Part shown: positions 37,587 through 47,424 of the stretch, piece after piece | Position numbering within the stretch: the first letter of the stretch is position 1 | Layout: each line of letters starts with the position of its first letter | NCBI GenBank assembly: GCA_019359215.1 | Contig: JAHHHS010000002.1 | Span: 124,001 to 188,000, forward strand | Reading direction: 5' to 3' | DNA length: 64,000 nucleotides | DNA from: Nostoc indistinguendum CM1-VF10 | GTDB lineage: Bacteria; Cyanobacteriota; Cyanobacteriia; Cyanobacteriales; Nostocaceae | Translations under genes and position numbers: made by a program | Notes under the pieces: model-generated | What the model was told of the DNA's origin: nothing | Seen by the model: the letters and a program-made list of their open reading frames with translations, nothing else | Database searches by the model: none

Positions 37587-38129
37587 TCAAGTAGTTTGAA
37601 CACTTTGTTGTGATGTAAGGTTGGGTTGTGCGTTACCATTCCCAGCTTCTATAGAAGCTGTAGCACTTTGAGCGTTGCCTAAATTGACTTTGAATACTTT
37701 GTTTTGTTCTTGTTCCAGTTTAGGTAAAGTCAGAATTAAAATCCCATCTTTCAGGTCTGCCTTAACTTTTTGATTCTGAACTTTGCTTGGTAGAGGAACT
37801 ATTCTACTAAAGTTGCCATACCGGAATTCAGAATGAACTTTAGCGTTAGATTCAGAATGTTTTTCGTAACGATGCTCACCAGAAATCGAAACTGCATCTT
37901 GAGTAACTTGAACATCCAGGTTTTTAGCTTCCACGCCTGGAATCTCAACTCTTAATACGAAATCTGAACCATTGTCAGATAATTCAACAGCAGGAACCCA
38001 CGCTGTTCTCGGTGATGCAGAAATATCGGAGTTACCGCGCTCGGCTGCTGTAAGCTCAGAGAAGAGTTGATCCATTTGCCGACGCAGAATCTCCATTTCA
38101 CCGAATGGTTCCCAACGAATGAGTGCCAT
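37587..38129 (-). CDS. hspA: Small heat-shock protein, Hsp20/alpha-crystallin family
   Basis: 180-aa ATP-independent chaperone. N-terminal MALIRWEPFGEMEILRRQMD is the usual cyanobacterial HspA opening. The alpha-crystallin domain (about 50-145) has PAVELSDNGSDFVLRVEIPG then VEAKNLDVQV, VSISGEHRYE, and GILILTLPKLE carrying the I-x-I/V-like motif. ATG 38129 follows AAGGAG; an ATG 24 nt earlier would place that site inside the gene. Expected to be heat-induced; the long upstream region (38154-39130) holds its control, but no CIRCE element was seen. Confidence 0.94.
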   Translation of the reverse strand: MALIRWEPFGEMEILRRQMDQLFSELTAAERGNSDISASPRTAWVPAVELSDNGSDFVLRVEIPGVEAKNLDVQVTQDAVSISGEHRYEKHSESNAKVHSEFRYGNFSRIVPLPSKVQNQKVKADLKDGILILTLPKLEQEQNKVFKVNLGNAQSATASIEAGNGNAQPNLTSQQSVQTT

Positions 38130-38153
38130 ATCGTAATCTCTCCTTAACTTCAT

Positions 38154-39130
38154 AATTCACTTTTGAGTAATCAAACAAAGTTTTAGAGGTATTTAGAGGT
38201 TTCAGATATTTAATCAATTATCGAACCTCTACTTTTTAGAGAGAAGTTTTATTTGCTTTCTTTCTTCTCTCTAGTAACTAATTTAATAAAATAAAAATCT
38301 AAAAAAAGTTGGGTAAACCGTACAGACATAAGTTGGATTTACCGTATCAAACAAAAAAGCAATGAAAAGCTTGACTTATTAAACCTGGAGAACCCCACCC
38401 CGCAAAGGCTATACTTTGTCTCCCCTCCCCGGCTTGCCTACGCTGTACACACAAATTACCCGATTACCCAAAAGTCCTCAATACCTCACCCTGTCCGATA
38501 GAAAAAGGTGAGTTTTTACCAGGATGAGGTATCTTATACCAATTCACAATTCACAATGGGCTAACGCCCCGCTCCGCTAACGCAATGACGCTCTCTACGA
38601 GACGCTAAAAGCGTAGCTTGCTTCCCTGTAAGGGTACGCGGACTCGCTACCCCTACGCTAACGCAATTAAAAAACCTTAGATGCAGCAAAGCTTTCAGGG
38701 GTTACATCTCTATCAGATTTTTCGTGAAATGGTATTAGTGGTTTTGAAGCGTAACCTTAAATTACGTTCAAAAAGAATTGTGTGTACACAGTAGTAAAAA
38801 ATTTTACAGGGGGAGCTAAAAAGCCAATTGTTGAGACTATTCCTGCTCCATTGCTACTGGTACGCGTAATCTAGCCCATGAATAAGGATAAGTCGTTTGC
38901 AGAGCAAGTAACTTATACATTTGTGGACTTGATTCTTTATAAAGGTCTACTTTTTTGACTCAAGTCTTGTTAAAGCAACCAAAGCACAACACTACTATTA
39001 ATTAAATCTCTACTGGCTCCTAAGCAAATTCCACCATCAATTCTACAAGAGCCTTCTTGTCTCTCAATCTCTAATTTGGATGCTCAAGCATTCATTCAAC
39101 CAACCAGCACTAGATTATATTTATATTCTG
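38154..39130. other. 977-bp gap: repeat-rich, no gene accepted
   Basis: Upstream of hspA and downstream of ndh-2. Contains a dense block of Nostoc palindromic words at 38560-38665 (CTCTCTACGAGACGCT, AGGGTACGCGGACTCGC). A 26-codon frame at 38878-38958 (MNKDKSFAEQVTYTF...) lacks support. No RNA or intact gene seen. Confidence 0.5.
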
Positions 39131-40456
39131 TTAGGTACTAGTAACTGGAACCTCTTTTGTTTCTACAAAAGTTTCTCGACCTGTAATCAATCTAGAGCGA
39201 CGATTACGAGTAATATAATTCCACGCCCACTGAAATACTACTAGTAATTTAGTGTCAAACTCGATTAAGAAGTAGATGTGAACTAATAGCCAAAATGCCC
39301 AAGCAATGAAACCTGTGAGTTTGATTAAGCTTAAATCTACAACAGCTAAATTTTGCCCAATCATCGCCAAACTACCCACATCGTTGTAATGGAATTGTGG
39401 CAAAGTCTTACCTTGAAGCCGTCGTCGAATTAGTTTACCTACATACTCTCCTTGTTGTTTAGCTACGGGTGCAACACCAGGTAAGACTTTACTATCTTGG
39501 TGGGAGAAGTTAGCTAAATCTCCAATTACGAAAATGTTGTCATAACCCTCGATAGACAAGTCAGGTTCTACAATTACACGCCCAGAGTAATCGCACTCTA
39601 CACCTGTACTTTCTGCTAAGACTTTCCCCATTGGGGAACCTTGAACACCTGCTGCCCACAATATAGTGTTTGAGGCAATTTCTGTAAATTCATTGTCTTG
39701 CTTGAAAGTAACGATACCACCTTCAATATTTGTCACCCTGGTGTGAGTGTGGAGTTCTACACCCAACTTTTGCAAAGATACTGCTGCTGATGCGGATAAT
39801 TCTGGCACCATGTGTGGGAGGATGCGAGGGCCCCCTTGTAATAGTAAAATTTTCGTTTCTGAGGTGTCGATGCTGCGGAAATCTTCTTTGAGAGTTTTGT
39901 ATGCCAATTCTGCGATCGCACCTGCTAATTCTACACCAGTTGGGCCACCCCCCACAATCACAAAACTCAACCAAGCCCGGCGTTTTTCGGGATCAGTTTC
40001 TTTTTCTGCTGCTTCAAATGCACCAAATATCCGGCGACGCATTTCTATGGCATCTTCCACAGTTTTCAAGCCAGGAGCAACTTTTTCCCAGCTATCCTTA
40101 CCAAAATAGGAATGGTTCGCACCTGTAGCGACAATTAATGTATCATAAGGTACTACTTCATCACCCAAAATAACTTGTTGGGCTTTTGGATCAATATTAT
40201 TTACTTCTCCCAACAACACCTTTGTATTCTTGCTTTTGCTAAATACAGATCGCAATGGTGCAGAAATATCAGAAGGTGATAGCGTACCTGTGGCAACTTG
40301 ATATAAAAGCGGCTGAAATAGATGAAAGTTACGTTTATCAATGAGAGTAACATTTACATTCGCTGCATTCAAAGCCTTTGCTGCATACAATCCACCAAAA
40401 CCACCACCAACAATAACAACCTGATGTGGTACATTATTCTCCAGTGAGACTGCCAT
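39131..40456 (-). CDS. Type II NADH dehydrogenase (NDH-2)
   Basis: 441-aa FAD-dependent NAD(P)H:quinone oxidoreductase. It has two nucleotide-binding folds: VVIVGGGFGGLYAAKAL (FAD, about 13-29) and FVIVGGGPTGVELAGAIAEL (NADH, about 165). FAD-binding GYDNIFVIGDLANFSHQDSK (about 305) and AKQQGEYVGK support the family. The C-terminal amphipathic/hydrophobic stretch (about 375-405, FIAWAFWLLVHIYFLIEF) should anchor it to the membrane. It oxidises NADH without proton pumping and may sense or set plastoquinone redox state. ATG 40456 follows AAGGAAAT. Confidence 0.93.
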   Translation of the reverse strand: MAVSLENNVPHQVVIVGGGFGGLYAAKALNAANVNVTLIDKRNFHLFQPLLYQVATGTLSPSDISAPLRSVFSKSKNTKVLLGEVNNIDPKAQQVILGDEVVPYDTLIVATGANHSYFGKDSWEKVAPGLKTVEDAIEMRRRIFGAFEAAEKETDPEKRRAWLSFVIVGGGPTGVELAGAIAELAYKTLKEDFRSIDTSETKILLLQGGPRILPHMVPELSASAAVSLQKLGVELHTHTRVTNIEGGIVTFKQDNEFTEIASNTILWAAGVQGSPMGKVLAESTGVECDYSGRVIVEPDLSIEGYDNIFVIGDLANFSHQDSKVLPGVAPVAKQQGEYVGKLIRRRLQGKTLPQFHYNDVGSLAMIGQNLAVVDLSLIKLTGFIAWAFWLLVHIYFLIEFDTKLLVVFQWAWNYITRNRRSRLITGRETFVETKEVPVTST

Positions 40457-40840
40457 AATCAATATTTCCTTGTGTTAAGAAGTTGCAACTATTCTTAACA
40501 AAGATGTAACAGCATTATGATATAGGTTGCTGTTTATTTAGAACAATTGAAAAAATAATAAAAGTAGTCAAAGTTAGTAATGAGTGATTATCTGTCTTTT
40601 TTGTTTCATCAACAAAGCCTATAAAAATCCTAATGGATTTATTACAATCTGTAAAAATTTCAGTATAGAAGCATAAACTATTGCCTTATCTTTCTTTGTT
40701 AATACCAAGAGAGTATAAACTAGAAAGAAATCGGAAACAATCATTAGTAAGTATAGTTACACATCGCAGACAGGCAGTAAACGCAATTGCCTTCATAAAT
40801 AACTATATAATTATTACCATTAGCGATCGCTACATTGATA
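40457..40840. other. Divergent intergenic region between ndh-2 and the sugar ABC operon
   Basis: About 384 bp, AT-rich, holding the promoters of both transcription units. A GCGATCGC site lies at 40824. No clear operator or small gene recognised. Confidence 0.4.
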
Positions 40841-42199
40841 ATGTTGTATCAAAATCCAATAAAAAAGCTGCAAAAATTCATCCAAAAACAAAGTTTTTTG
40901 CATATAGGGATTTTTCTGACAATTCTGTTAGGGATCATATTGTTCAATTGGGTAGCACTCTCGCAGCGACCAGTTACCCTCAATATGTTGATTACTGCCC
41001 CTGATGCCCAACCTTGGAAGCAGGGTTTGATTAGAGACTTTGAGGCTGAAAACCCAGGCATTCGGATTAACTTAGTTGAGGGGCCGAATGCCACAAATTT
41101 GCTCGAAGACCTATATACCTCATCTTTTATCTTAGGTGAATCCCCTTATGACTTGGTGAATATGGACGTTATCTGGACGCCCAAGTTTGCTGCTGCTGGA
41201 TGGTTGCTACCCTTAGACAATCGCATTTCCAAGCAGGAGTTAGCAGCATTTTCACCCAAGGATGTAGAAGGCGGACGTTACCAGAACAAGTTGTATCGCA
41301 TTCCTGTACGTTCCGACGTGGGAATGCTTTACTACCGGGAAGATTTAATCAAAGAAGCAGGATTAAAACCGCCAGAAACCTTTGAAGATTTGATGCGAAT
41401 TTCCCAAGTCTTGCAGAAGAAAGACGAGGTGAATTGGGGCTATGTTTGGCAGGGGCGGCAATATGAAGGACTTGTGGCAATGTTTGTGGAAGTCCTTAAT
41501 GGCTTTGGTGGCTTCTGGGTTAATCCCGAAACGTTGGAGGTTGGGCTGGATAGACCAGAAACATTACAAGCAATTGAGTTTTTGCGTAGTACCGTCAGCC
41601 AGGGCGTTTCTCCTCCTGGAGTCACAACCTACCAGGAAGAAGACACCCGGCGTTTATTCCAAAGTGGTCAAGTAGCCTTTTTACGTAGCTGGCCCTATGC
41701 ATGGCCTTTAGCCCAAGAAAAGAATTCGCCAATCCAAGGCAAAATTGCAATTAAACCGATGGTTCATGCTCCCGGTAAAACTGGTGCAGCTTGTTTAGGA
41801 GGTTGGGGTATAGGGATTTCTAAATCTTCTAAACATCCCGAAGAAGCTTGGAAAGCAATTCAGTACTTTACCAGTCGGGAGGCACAACGCCGATTCATTT
41901 TGAGTGCAGGCTATGTACCAAGCCGCCGAGATTTATTTACAGACCCAGAGATTGTTGCCAAATATCCCCACTATCCGCAATTACTGGAGGTTGTGGACAA
42001 TGCAGTTTTACGTTCGCCAGTCGGGCAATATGCCCAAACATCAGATATTTTACAGCGTTATCTCAGTGCTGCGCTATCCGGTCGGATAAATCCAGAAAGA
42101 GCAATGCAAGCTGCTGCTAATGAAACACGCCGACTGTTGGGGGCAGGGGGTAGGGGGCAGGGGGCAGGGGAGCAGGGAGCGGGGGGCAGGGGAAGATGA
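40841..42199 (+). CDS. ABC transporter extracellular solute-binding protein (family 1, sugar type)
   Basis: 452 aa when started at ATG 40841. One N-terminal hydrophobic segment (about 20-40) acts as a signal or anchor; there is no lipobox Cys. Binding-protein features: PWKQGLIRDFEAENPGIRIN, YDLVNMDVIWTPKFAAAGWL, LPLDNRISKQ and the closing GAACLGGWGIGISKSSKHPE. The family binds oligosaccharides or glycerol-type solutes. The C-terminus is extended by a Gly/Gln tail (GAGGRGQGAGEQGAGGRGR) encoded by a GGGGCAGGGG repeat. First gene of a four-gene importer. Confidence 0.9.
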   Translation: MLYQNPIKKLQKFIQKQSFLHIGIFLTILLGIILFNWVALSQRPVTLNMLITAPDAQPWKQGLIRDFEAENPGIRINLVEGPNATNLLEDLYTSSFILGESPYDLVNMDVIWTPKFAAAGWLLPLDNRISKQELAAFSPKDVEGGRYQNKLYRIPVRSDVGMLYYREDLIKEAGLKPPETFEDLMRISQVLQKKDEVNWGYVWQGRQYEGLVAMFVEVLNGFGGFWVNPETLEVGLDRPETLQAIEFLRSTVSQGVSPPGVTTYQEEDTRRLFQSGQVAFLRSWPYAWPLAQEKNSPIQGKIAIKPMVHAPGKTGAACLGGWGIGISKSSKHPEEAWKAIQYFTSREAQRRFILSAGYVPSRRDLFTDPEIVAKYPHYPQLLEVVDNAVLRSPVGQYAQTSDILQRYLSAALSGRINPERAMQAAANETRRLLGAGGRGQGAGEQGAGGRGR

Positions 42200-42235
42200 G
42201 GGAGATGAGGGAGCAGGGGAAGAAGAATTATTGAC
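42130..42235 (+). repeat. GGGGCAGGGG low-complexity repeat
   Basis: Tandem GGGGGCAGGGG/GGGGAGCAGGG words followed by GATGAGGGAGATGAGGGAGC. They encode the last residues of the binding protein and continue past its stop. Then come about 2.5 copies of GACTAATGACAAAT before the next gene. Confidence 0.8.
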
Positions 42236-42258
42236 TAATGACAAATGACTAATGACAA

Positions 42259-43170
42259 ATGACTAATATGCATACACTTCGAAGCCGAGAACAACGGACT
42301 GCCTGGATTTTACTAACACCAGCATTATTGCTGTTGTTGTTTGTATTTGCCTACCCGATTTTACGAGCATTCTGGTTAAGTGTATTTACTAGGAATTTGG
42401 GAACGGAATTACAACCCGTATTCTCTGGTTTAGAAAATTATGTGCGGATGGCAGGGGATGGTCGTTTCTGGCAGAGTTTCTCGGCGACGGCCGTGTTCAC
42501 AACAGCATCCGTGCTTTCAGAACTACTGCTAGGACTCTTGATTGCTCTAGTTCTCAATCAGGCGTTTATTGGAAGGGGCATAGTGCGGACAACTGCTATT
42601 CTACCTTGGGCTTTGCCTACCGCTCTGATTGGTCTGGCATGGGCTTGGATTTTTAACGACCAATTTGGAGTTGTAAACGATATTCTGCGGCGGTTAGGGC
42701 TGATTACAACTGGAATTAACTGGTTAGGAGATCCAACTCTGGCGATGGGTGCAGCAATCTTTGCTGATGTTTGGAAAACTACACCTTTTATCAGTATTCT
42801 GCTGTTGGCTGGTTTGCAGTCGATATCAGCAGACCTTTACGAAGCCTACTCTGTCGATGGGGCAAATCCTTGGCAAAGCTTCCGCAATATTACCCTGCCA
42901 TTGCTGCTGCCACAAATCTTAATTGCAGTCCTATTCCGATTTGCTCAAGCTTTCGGAATTTTCGACTTGATTGCTGTGATGACCGGGGGTGGCCCTGGTG
43001 GAGCAACTGAAGTTGTGTCGCTATATATCTATTCTACGGTGATGCGCTACTTAGATTTTGGTTATGGAGCAGCGCTAGTAGTAGTGATATTTTTAATATT
43101 AATTGCTGCGGTGGCGATCGCTAGTTTCTTGCTTAATAAATCCCGTGCCAAAACATCAGGAGTTATTTAA
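42259..43170 (+). CDS. Sugar ABC transporter permease (MalF/UgpA type)
   Basis: 303-aa inner-membrane permease with six membrane helices. The EAA loop, which contacts the ATPase, reads LYEAYSVDGANPWQSFRNIT then LPLLLP (about 193-220). Start ATG 42259 (MTNMHTLRSREQRTAWILL) lies in the GACTAATGACAAAT repeats; ATG 42268 is as likely. It partners with the permease 2 bp downstream. Confidence 0.93.
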   Translation: MTNMHTLRSREQRTAWILLTPALLLLLFVFAYPILRAFWLSVFTRNLGTELQPVFSGLENYVRMAGDGRFWQSFSATAVFTTASVLSELLLGLLIALVLNQAFIGRGIVRTTAILPWALPTALIGLAWAWIFNDQFGVVNDILRRLGLITTGINWLGDPTLAMGAAIFADVWKTTPFISILLLAGLQSISADLYEAYSVDGANPWQSFRNITLPLLLPQILIAVLFRFAQAFGIFDLIAVMTGGGPGGATEVVSLYIYSTVMRYLDFGYGAALVVVIFLILIAAVAIASFLLNKSRAKTSGVI

Positions 43171-43172
43171 CC

Positions 43173-44036
43173 ATGAGTTCAACTCCACAATCGATAGCAA
43201 AACCCAGGTTTTCTCTGAAAAAAATCTTGCTGCTAATAGCAGTTGCATTCGTAATGTTATTCAGCCTAGCGCCAGCCTTATGGCAATTGCTGACCTCGTT
43301 TAAAGTTAACGAAGATATTGCTGCCGTTCCCACTGTTTATTTCCCCACGCGATTCACTTTTAGTCATTACATTGAGTTATTCACTCGTCGTCCATTTTGG
43401 CGCTACATCTTCAACAGCGCCTTTGTGTCGATTACTTCTACAGCTTTAGCTTTAGCGATCGGCGCACCAGCTGCTTATGCGCTGGCACGGTTACGCCCTT
43501 GGGGTGAACGAGCTATCCTCGCTAGCGTTCTGATGGTGACTTTATTTCCTGGAATTCTGTTGTTTCTGGGACTGTTAGAAATTATCCAAGCCCTTAGATT
43601 AGGCAACAACTATCTGGCGCTGATTATACCCTACACTGCCATCAATTTACCCCTGACAATTCTAGTCCTCAGAAGCTTTTTCCAACAATTACCTAAAGAT
43701 TTAGAAGATTCTGCTAGGGTCGATGGTTACAACACTTTTCAACTACTGTGGCAAATCGTGTTGCCTATGACCCTTCCCGCCTTAGTGACTACTGGAATAC
43801 TCACCTTTATTTTTGCTTGGAACGAGTTTATCTTCGCTCTAACGTTTATGACTCGTGAAGAGATGAAGACGATTCCCGTTGCTGCTGCTCAGTTGGGTGG
43901 TGCGACAGTATTTGAAATTCCCTACGGTGCGATCGCTGCTGCTACTGTTGTAGGGACGTTACCCCTGGTTTTAATGGTTTTGTTTTTCCAGCGCCGGATT
44001 GTCCAAGGTCTGACTGCTGGTGCTGTTAAAGGATAA
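43173..44036 (+). CDS. Sugar ABC transporter permease (MalG/UgpE type)
   Basis: 287-aa permease with six membrane helices. EAA loop LPKDLEDSARVDGYNTFQLL then WQIVLPMTLPAL (about 175-205). The N-terminal segment before helix 1 is short, as in MalG-type proteins. Two bases after the first permease and four before the ATPase ATG, so tightly co-translated. Confidence 0.94.
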   Translation: MSSTPQSIAKPRFSLKKILLLIAVAFVMLFSLAPALWQLLTSFKVNEDIAAVPTVYFPTRFTFSHYIELFTRRPFWRYIFNSAFVSITSTALALAIGAPAAYALARLRPWGERAILASVLMVTLFPGILLFLGLLEIIQALRLGNNYLALIIPYTAINLPLTILVLRSFFQQLPKDLEDSARVDGYNTFQLLWQIVLPMTLPALVTTGILTFIFAWNEFIFALTFMTREEMKTIPVAAAQLGGATVFEIPYGAIAAATVVGTLPLVLMVLFFQRRIVQGLTAGAVKG

Positions 44037-44040
44037 AAAA

Positions 44041-45141
44041 ATGGCTAAACTCGAACTCAAAAATTTGAATAAAACTTATACTTCCAAAGTCGTCCCTGTC
44101 AAAGACGTTAGCTTAACAGTAGATAACAATGAGTTTCTCACTTTACTTGGCCCTTCTGGCTGTGGCAAATCCACTGTTTTACGCATGATTGCAGGTCTTG
44201 AAGAACCTACTCGCGGTCAGATTAAGATTAACGAGGTGGATGTTACCTATAAGTCAGCAGGCGATCGCAACATCGCAATGGTATTTCAAAGTTATGCCCT
44301 GTATCCGCACATGACAGTGTACGACAACCTCGCTTCTGGACTCAAGCTGAAAAAAGTACCACCTACAGAAATTAAACAGCGAGTGGCAGAAGTCGCAGAA
44401 ATTTTAGGATTAGCAGAGTTAATGAACCGCAAGCCTGGTCAAATGTCTGGAGGTCAACGACAGCGGGTTGCGGTTGGTCGTGCTTTGGTACGTAATGCCG
44501 ATGTGTATCTGCTAGATGAACCGTTAAGTAATTTGGATGCGCTGTTACGGGAACGAGTCCGAGCCGACCTCAAGCAAATTTTTGCAGTCCAAAAAGTTCC
44601 TGTGGTCTATGTTACCCATGACCAAACTGAAGCAATGACACTCTCCACAAAAGTAGCTTTGCTCAACGATGGCTATGTTCAGCAACTTGACCCACCCGAA
44701 CTGATTTATAACCATCCAGCTAATTTATTTGTGGCTGGATTTGTTGGTAGTCCTCAGATGAATTTGCTTACTCTCCCTTGTAAGGGACGCTATGCAATAC
44801 TAGGGAACTTTCAAGTACCTCTGCCAGATATACCAACTGTACCACCCCAGATTGTGCTAGGTATCCGCCCAGAAAACGTTCGCATTGCCCAACCAGGTGA
44901 TACCCAAACTATCCAAGGGCAAGTATATCTAGTAGAAAACTTAGGTATGCACTATTTAGTCAGTGTCAAGGTTGAGGGTTCACAAACTGAAGCCATTATA
45001 GTACGTGCTTTGTTGCCAACAGACCAAAATTGGAGTACTGAAAATATCACACTGACATTGCCCCCTGAAGATATTCACTGGTTTGATGTTCAATCTGGAC
45101 ATACTCTTGTGAGAAGGCAAATGTCAAGTGTCAGAAGCTAG
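44041..45141 (+). CDS. Sugar ABC transporter ATPase (MalK/UgpC type)
   Basis: 366-aa cytoplasmic ATPase. Walker A LLGPSGCGKSTVLR (about 37-50), Q-loop FQSYALYPHM, signature MSGGQRQRVAVGRAL, Walker B VYLLDEPLSNLDA and H-loop THDQTE are all intact. A C-terminal TOBE-type domain (about 240-366) marks the MalK/UgpC subfamily. Many cyanobacterial sugar importers share a distant ATPase; here it is in the operon. Its TAG stop lies within the left end of a CTAG-ended element. Confidence 0.95.
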   Translation: MAKLELKNLNKTYTSKVVPVKDVSLTVDNNEFLTLLGPSGCGKSTVLRMIAGLEEPTRGQIKINEVDVTYKSAGDRNIAMVFQSYALYPHMTVYDNLASGLKLKKVPPTEIKQRVAEVAEILGLAELMNRKPGQMSGGQRQRVAVGRALVRNADVYLLDEPLSNLDALLRERVRADLKQIFAVQKVPVVYVTHDQTEAMTLSTKVALLNDGYVQQLDPPELIYNHPANLFVAGFVGSPQMNLLTLPCKGRYAILGNFQVPLPDIPTVPPQIVLGIRPENVRIAQPGDTQTIQGQVYLVENLGMHYLVSVKVEGSQTEAIIVRALLPTDQNWSTENITLTLPPEDIHWFDVQSGHTLVRRQMSSVRS

Positions 45142-45197
45142 TAGCGCAAGGCGGAGGGCTTTTCAATGGTCTGCTTATTTACGCCATGCTGTACTAG
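45138..45197 (+). mobile_element. CTAG-ended MITE-like element (family B), short copy 3
   Basis: 60 bp beginning CTAGTAGCGCAAGGCGG and ending CGCCATGCTGTACTAG. The ends are imperfect inverted repeats matching those of 1656-1764 and 37369-37464, but the interior is different and shorter. The left CTAG supplies the TAG stop of the ATPase gene. Confidence 0.6.
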
Positions 45198-45307
45198 TAA
45201 CCATACCTGCCTTATCGCGATCGCTTCAGTAAGTCATAGTTACGATATACCAAAGGCAACTAATTTCTATCGGTTCGCTCATTTTGAGGCAGGAAAGGGA
45301 ATAAATG

Positions 45308-46350
45308 TCATTTAATGATATACCAAATACCGTTATTACTTTGACGTAAAACTTGGTATCTTTGCTCAACAAATTCAAGCATTTTGGGGAAATATTCTTT
45401 GATTATAGCTTGGGGTTCATAATCAATAAAGATATAAGGAGGCTTTGATGAATCTAACTGTTCTATAAGGCTTGACCATTGCTCAGGCAGAAAATATTCA
45501 AGTGCCCAACCACGTAGTATTGTTGCTTGAGTCCGACCAGAAAAGTAGTAAATAGATGGATCACCAGCTACGTAAATCTCACCAGCAAGGCTTCCTGCTT
45601 GAGAGATAAAGTTACCTTCTGAATGAAGGGATGGATATTTTTTTCTAAAGACAGTCTGATAATTTAATCGTGTATCTTCAGTTAAAGCAAAGTTATTACT
45701 AACTAGAGTGACACTCTTTTTTGTTAGGGTGGATGATAAAGGTAAGAACAATAAAAATATGAGCAAAATTGTTGGAATTGGGGAACTCAATTCTTTTAAA
45801 TAGCCCCATAATACATCTAATCCTTTAGTTGCTAAAATACCTATGGGTACAAACAATAGTAAAAAATGGTATTCCCATAATGCTTTATATTGTAGAGCAA
45901 TAACACTCAAAGCAAAAACACACCAAACGACAAGTAACAAAGTCAATATATTCTTAGACTTACGCAATGAAGCATCTACTGCAATAATAGCTATTAAGAC
46001 TAAGGGATAAAAGTTTTGTAAAAACCATTTTATTCCCGAAATAAAGTCATTTTGATCTAATGCAGAATTAGCAATAATCAGAGGTGGATATATAAAAAAT
46101 GTCTGATATAATATTGAAAAACTATTAAACCAAACAAAGTTCCTGCCAAAAAATAAAAGCAGAAAATACCCGGTTGCTTAATATCCCAAAAATCACGATA
46201 GAGTACCTTTCCTTGTTGCATCTCCAAAGCACCTAGCCTAAAAAATGCTTGATCTCCGTCAAATGGGAAAGGTAAATGTACAAAACCAATTAAAATAATA
46301 AAAATCAAAACTAGAAAGTCAATTTTATTTAATTTAGTAATAGTAATCAT
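45308..46350 (-). pseudogene. GT39-like membrane glycosyltransferase, deleted and frameshifted
   Basis: Two fragments read as one damaged gene. N-terminal part (46078-46350): hydrophobic helix then PFDGDQAFFRLGALEMQQGK and VLYRDFWDIKQPGIFCFYFL, which is the conserved first loop of these enzymes. C-terminal part from 45967: RKSKNILTLLLVVWC with several helices and a soluble end. Between them a TATATA stretch near 46090 shifts the frame; read through it, LIIANSALDQNDFISGIKWF joins the halves. A central part of the normal protein is also missing. Non-functional. Confidence 0.72.
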
Positions 46351-46406
46351 GAAAGTTTTAATTGGATTTAAATAATTATTCCGCAGTAGTTCATCTACTA
46401 ACCAGA

Positions 46407-46516
46407 TATAACAATCCTATTTGAATTATAAAAATTATCGTAGACACGCAGCGTCTCGTTAGAGAAGAGTGCTAAGAGAAGAAGGAAATAAATTTACCAA
46501 TCATTTAGGACTGCTA
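46407..46516 (-). mobile_element. MITE-like repeat, family A, copy 2
   Basis: Inverted, shorter copy of 200-337. Minus-strand text includes TCTCTAACGAGACGCTGCGT, ACGATAATTTTTATAATTCA, then AATAGGATTGTTATA. Boundaries are approximate. Confidence 0.55.
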
Positions 46517-46891
46517 CAAGAATAATTATGTAGCTTATTCGTTACTGATAATGTTTAGAAACCGTAAAGAAACTGTAATGGTAAATAGCTATAAGCCTCT
46601 TAGGAGTTAACTATAATCTTAACTTTGCTATACTTTTTAAAGTTTGCAAATATTGGCAGTCTAAGCAAAACTGCATATTCATATATTGCTTCAATAAATA
46701 GGTAGGCACGAAAAAACTAAACTATATAAAGATAAATAAGTCGAATATATTTACCGAGATGACTTAAATACAAGCACTCGCAGAACCTCTAAACGGTTGT
46801 TTTGATCAACTGCGCGTATATCAGTAAGTGTGTCTCAAGTATTAATGTGGATATAGACACAGCACAATAACTTGCATTAAAGGAAATACAG
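46517..46891. other. Non-coding gap before the small membrane protein gene
   Basis: About 375 bp, AT-rich, no convincing frame. Should contain the promoter of 46892; AAAGGAAATACAG is its ribosome site. Confidence 0.4.
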
Positions 46892-47077
46892 ATGGATCGT
46901 TCAAAAATAGTTGCTATTATTACAGGCGTGATTTCGATCATTTTAGCGATCGCTTACCTCATCTTAGTCCAACTGCTGGACTACCGAGACATGAAACCTG
47001 CCCCCATCAGTCAATTTGACCAAGCACCTGCAATTATTTCCGTTTTTTCGCAGATTGACAAAATTACCGAAGTGTAA
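46892..47077 (+). CDS. Small single-pass membrane protein, unknown function
   Basis: 61 aa: MDRSKIVAIITGVISIILAI, one membrane helix (about 5-28), then a polar tail (DYRDMKPAPISQFDQAPAII). AAGGAAATACAG precedes the ATG, a good ribosome site. I do not match it to a named family; similar short proteins are common in filamentous cyanobacteria. It lies upstream of the NDH-1 operon in the same direction, but a hairpin and 350 bp separate them. Confidence 0.65.
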   Translation: MDRSKIVAIITGVISIILAIAYLILVQLLDYRDMKPAPISQFDQAPAIISVFSQIDKITEV

Positions 47078-47095
47078 ATTACATTTAGCTGACTT

Positions 47096-47121
47096 GTAGA
47101 GGCGCAATCGATTGCGTCTCT
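47096..47121. repeat. GTAGAGGCG hairpin after the small membrane protein
   Basis: GTAGAGGCGCAATCGATTGC followed by GTCTCT: palindromic, related in layout to the GGGGC hairpins. May also end transcription of the small gene. From 47122 to 47424 the sequence is AT-rich and should hold the ndhF3 promoter. Confidence 0.55.
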
Positions 47122-47424
47122 TGTCGTTGATGTCAATAAGTAAAAACTCATGATCACTCTTGATTAAGCCAACGGTTAATCCATAGATAAAAAGCAATGG
47201 TTGTTATTGATTACTTCAATGGTCAATTATATAAGTTTTATTTAGAGTAAATATCTTAGATTTATTTAGATGAAGTAATTCCATTTGGGCAGATATAACG
47301 GTAAGCTATTTTTAATAAGATTAAATAAAGATAAATTTATCTTATCTACATTGCTTGGCTAACTGGGATCAACGCAAGTTGATTCAAAACCCCAAATTTT
47401 TCATGACAATATAGAGGTAAGTTG

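Noticed and set aside
38878..38958. 26-codon frame MNKDKSFAEQVTYTFVDLIL in the hspA upstream gap
   Set aside because: No ribosome site, no family, and it lies in decayed repeat-rich DNA.
40681..41004. Plus-strand frame overlapping the start of the ABC binding protein
   Set aside because: Begins at TTG without a ribosome site, and its second half is the binding-protein gene in another frame.
47190..47235. ATTGAT/TCAATG words upstream of ndhF3 as a LysR (NdhR/CcmR) site
   Set aside because: The spacing does not match the TCAATG-N10-ATCAAT consensus I recall; not assigned.
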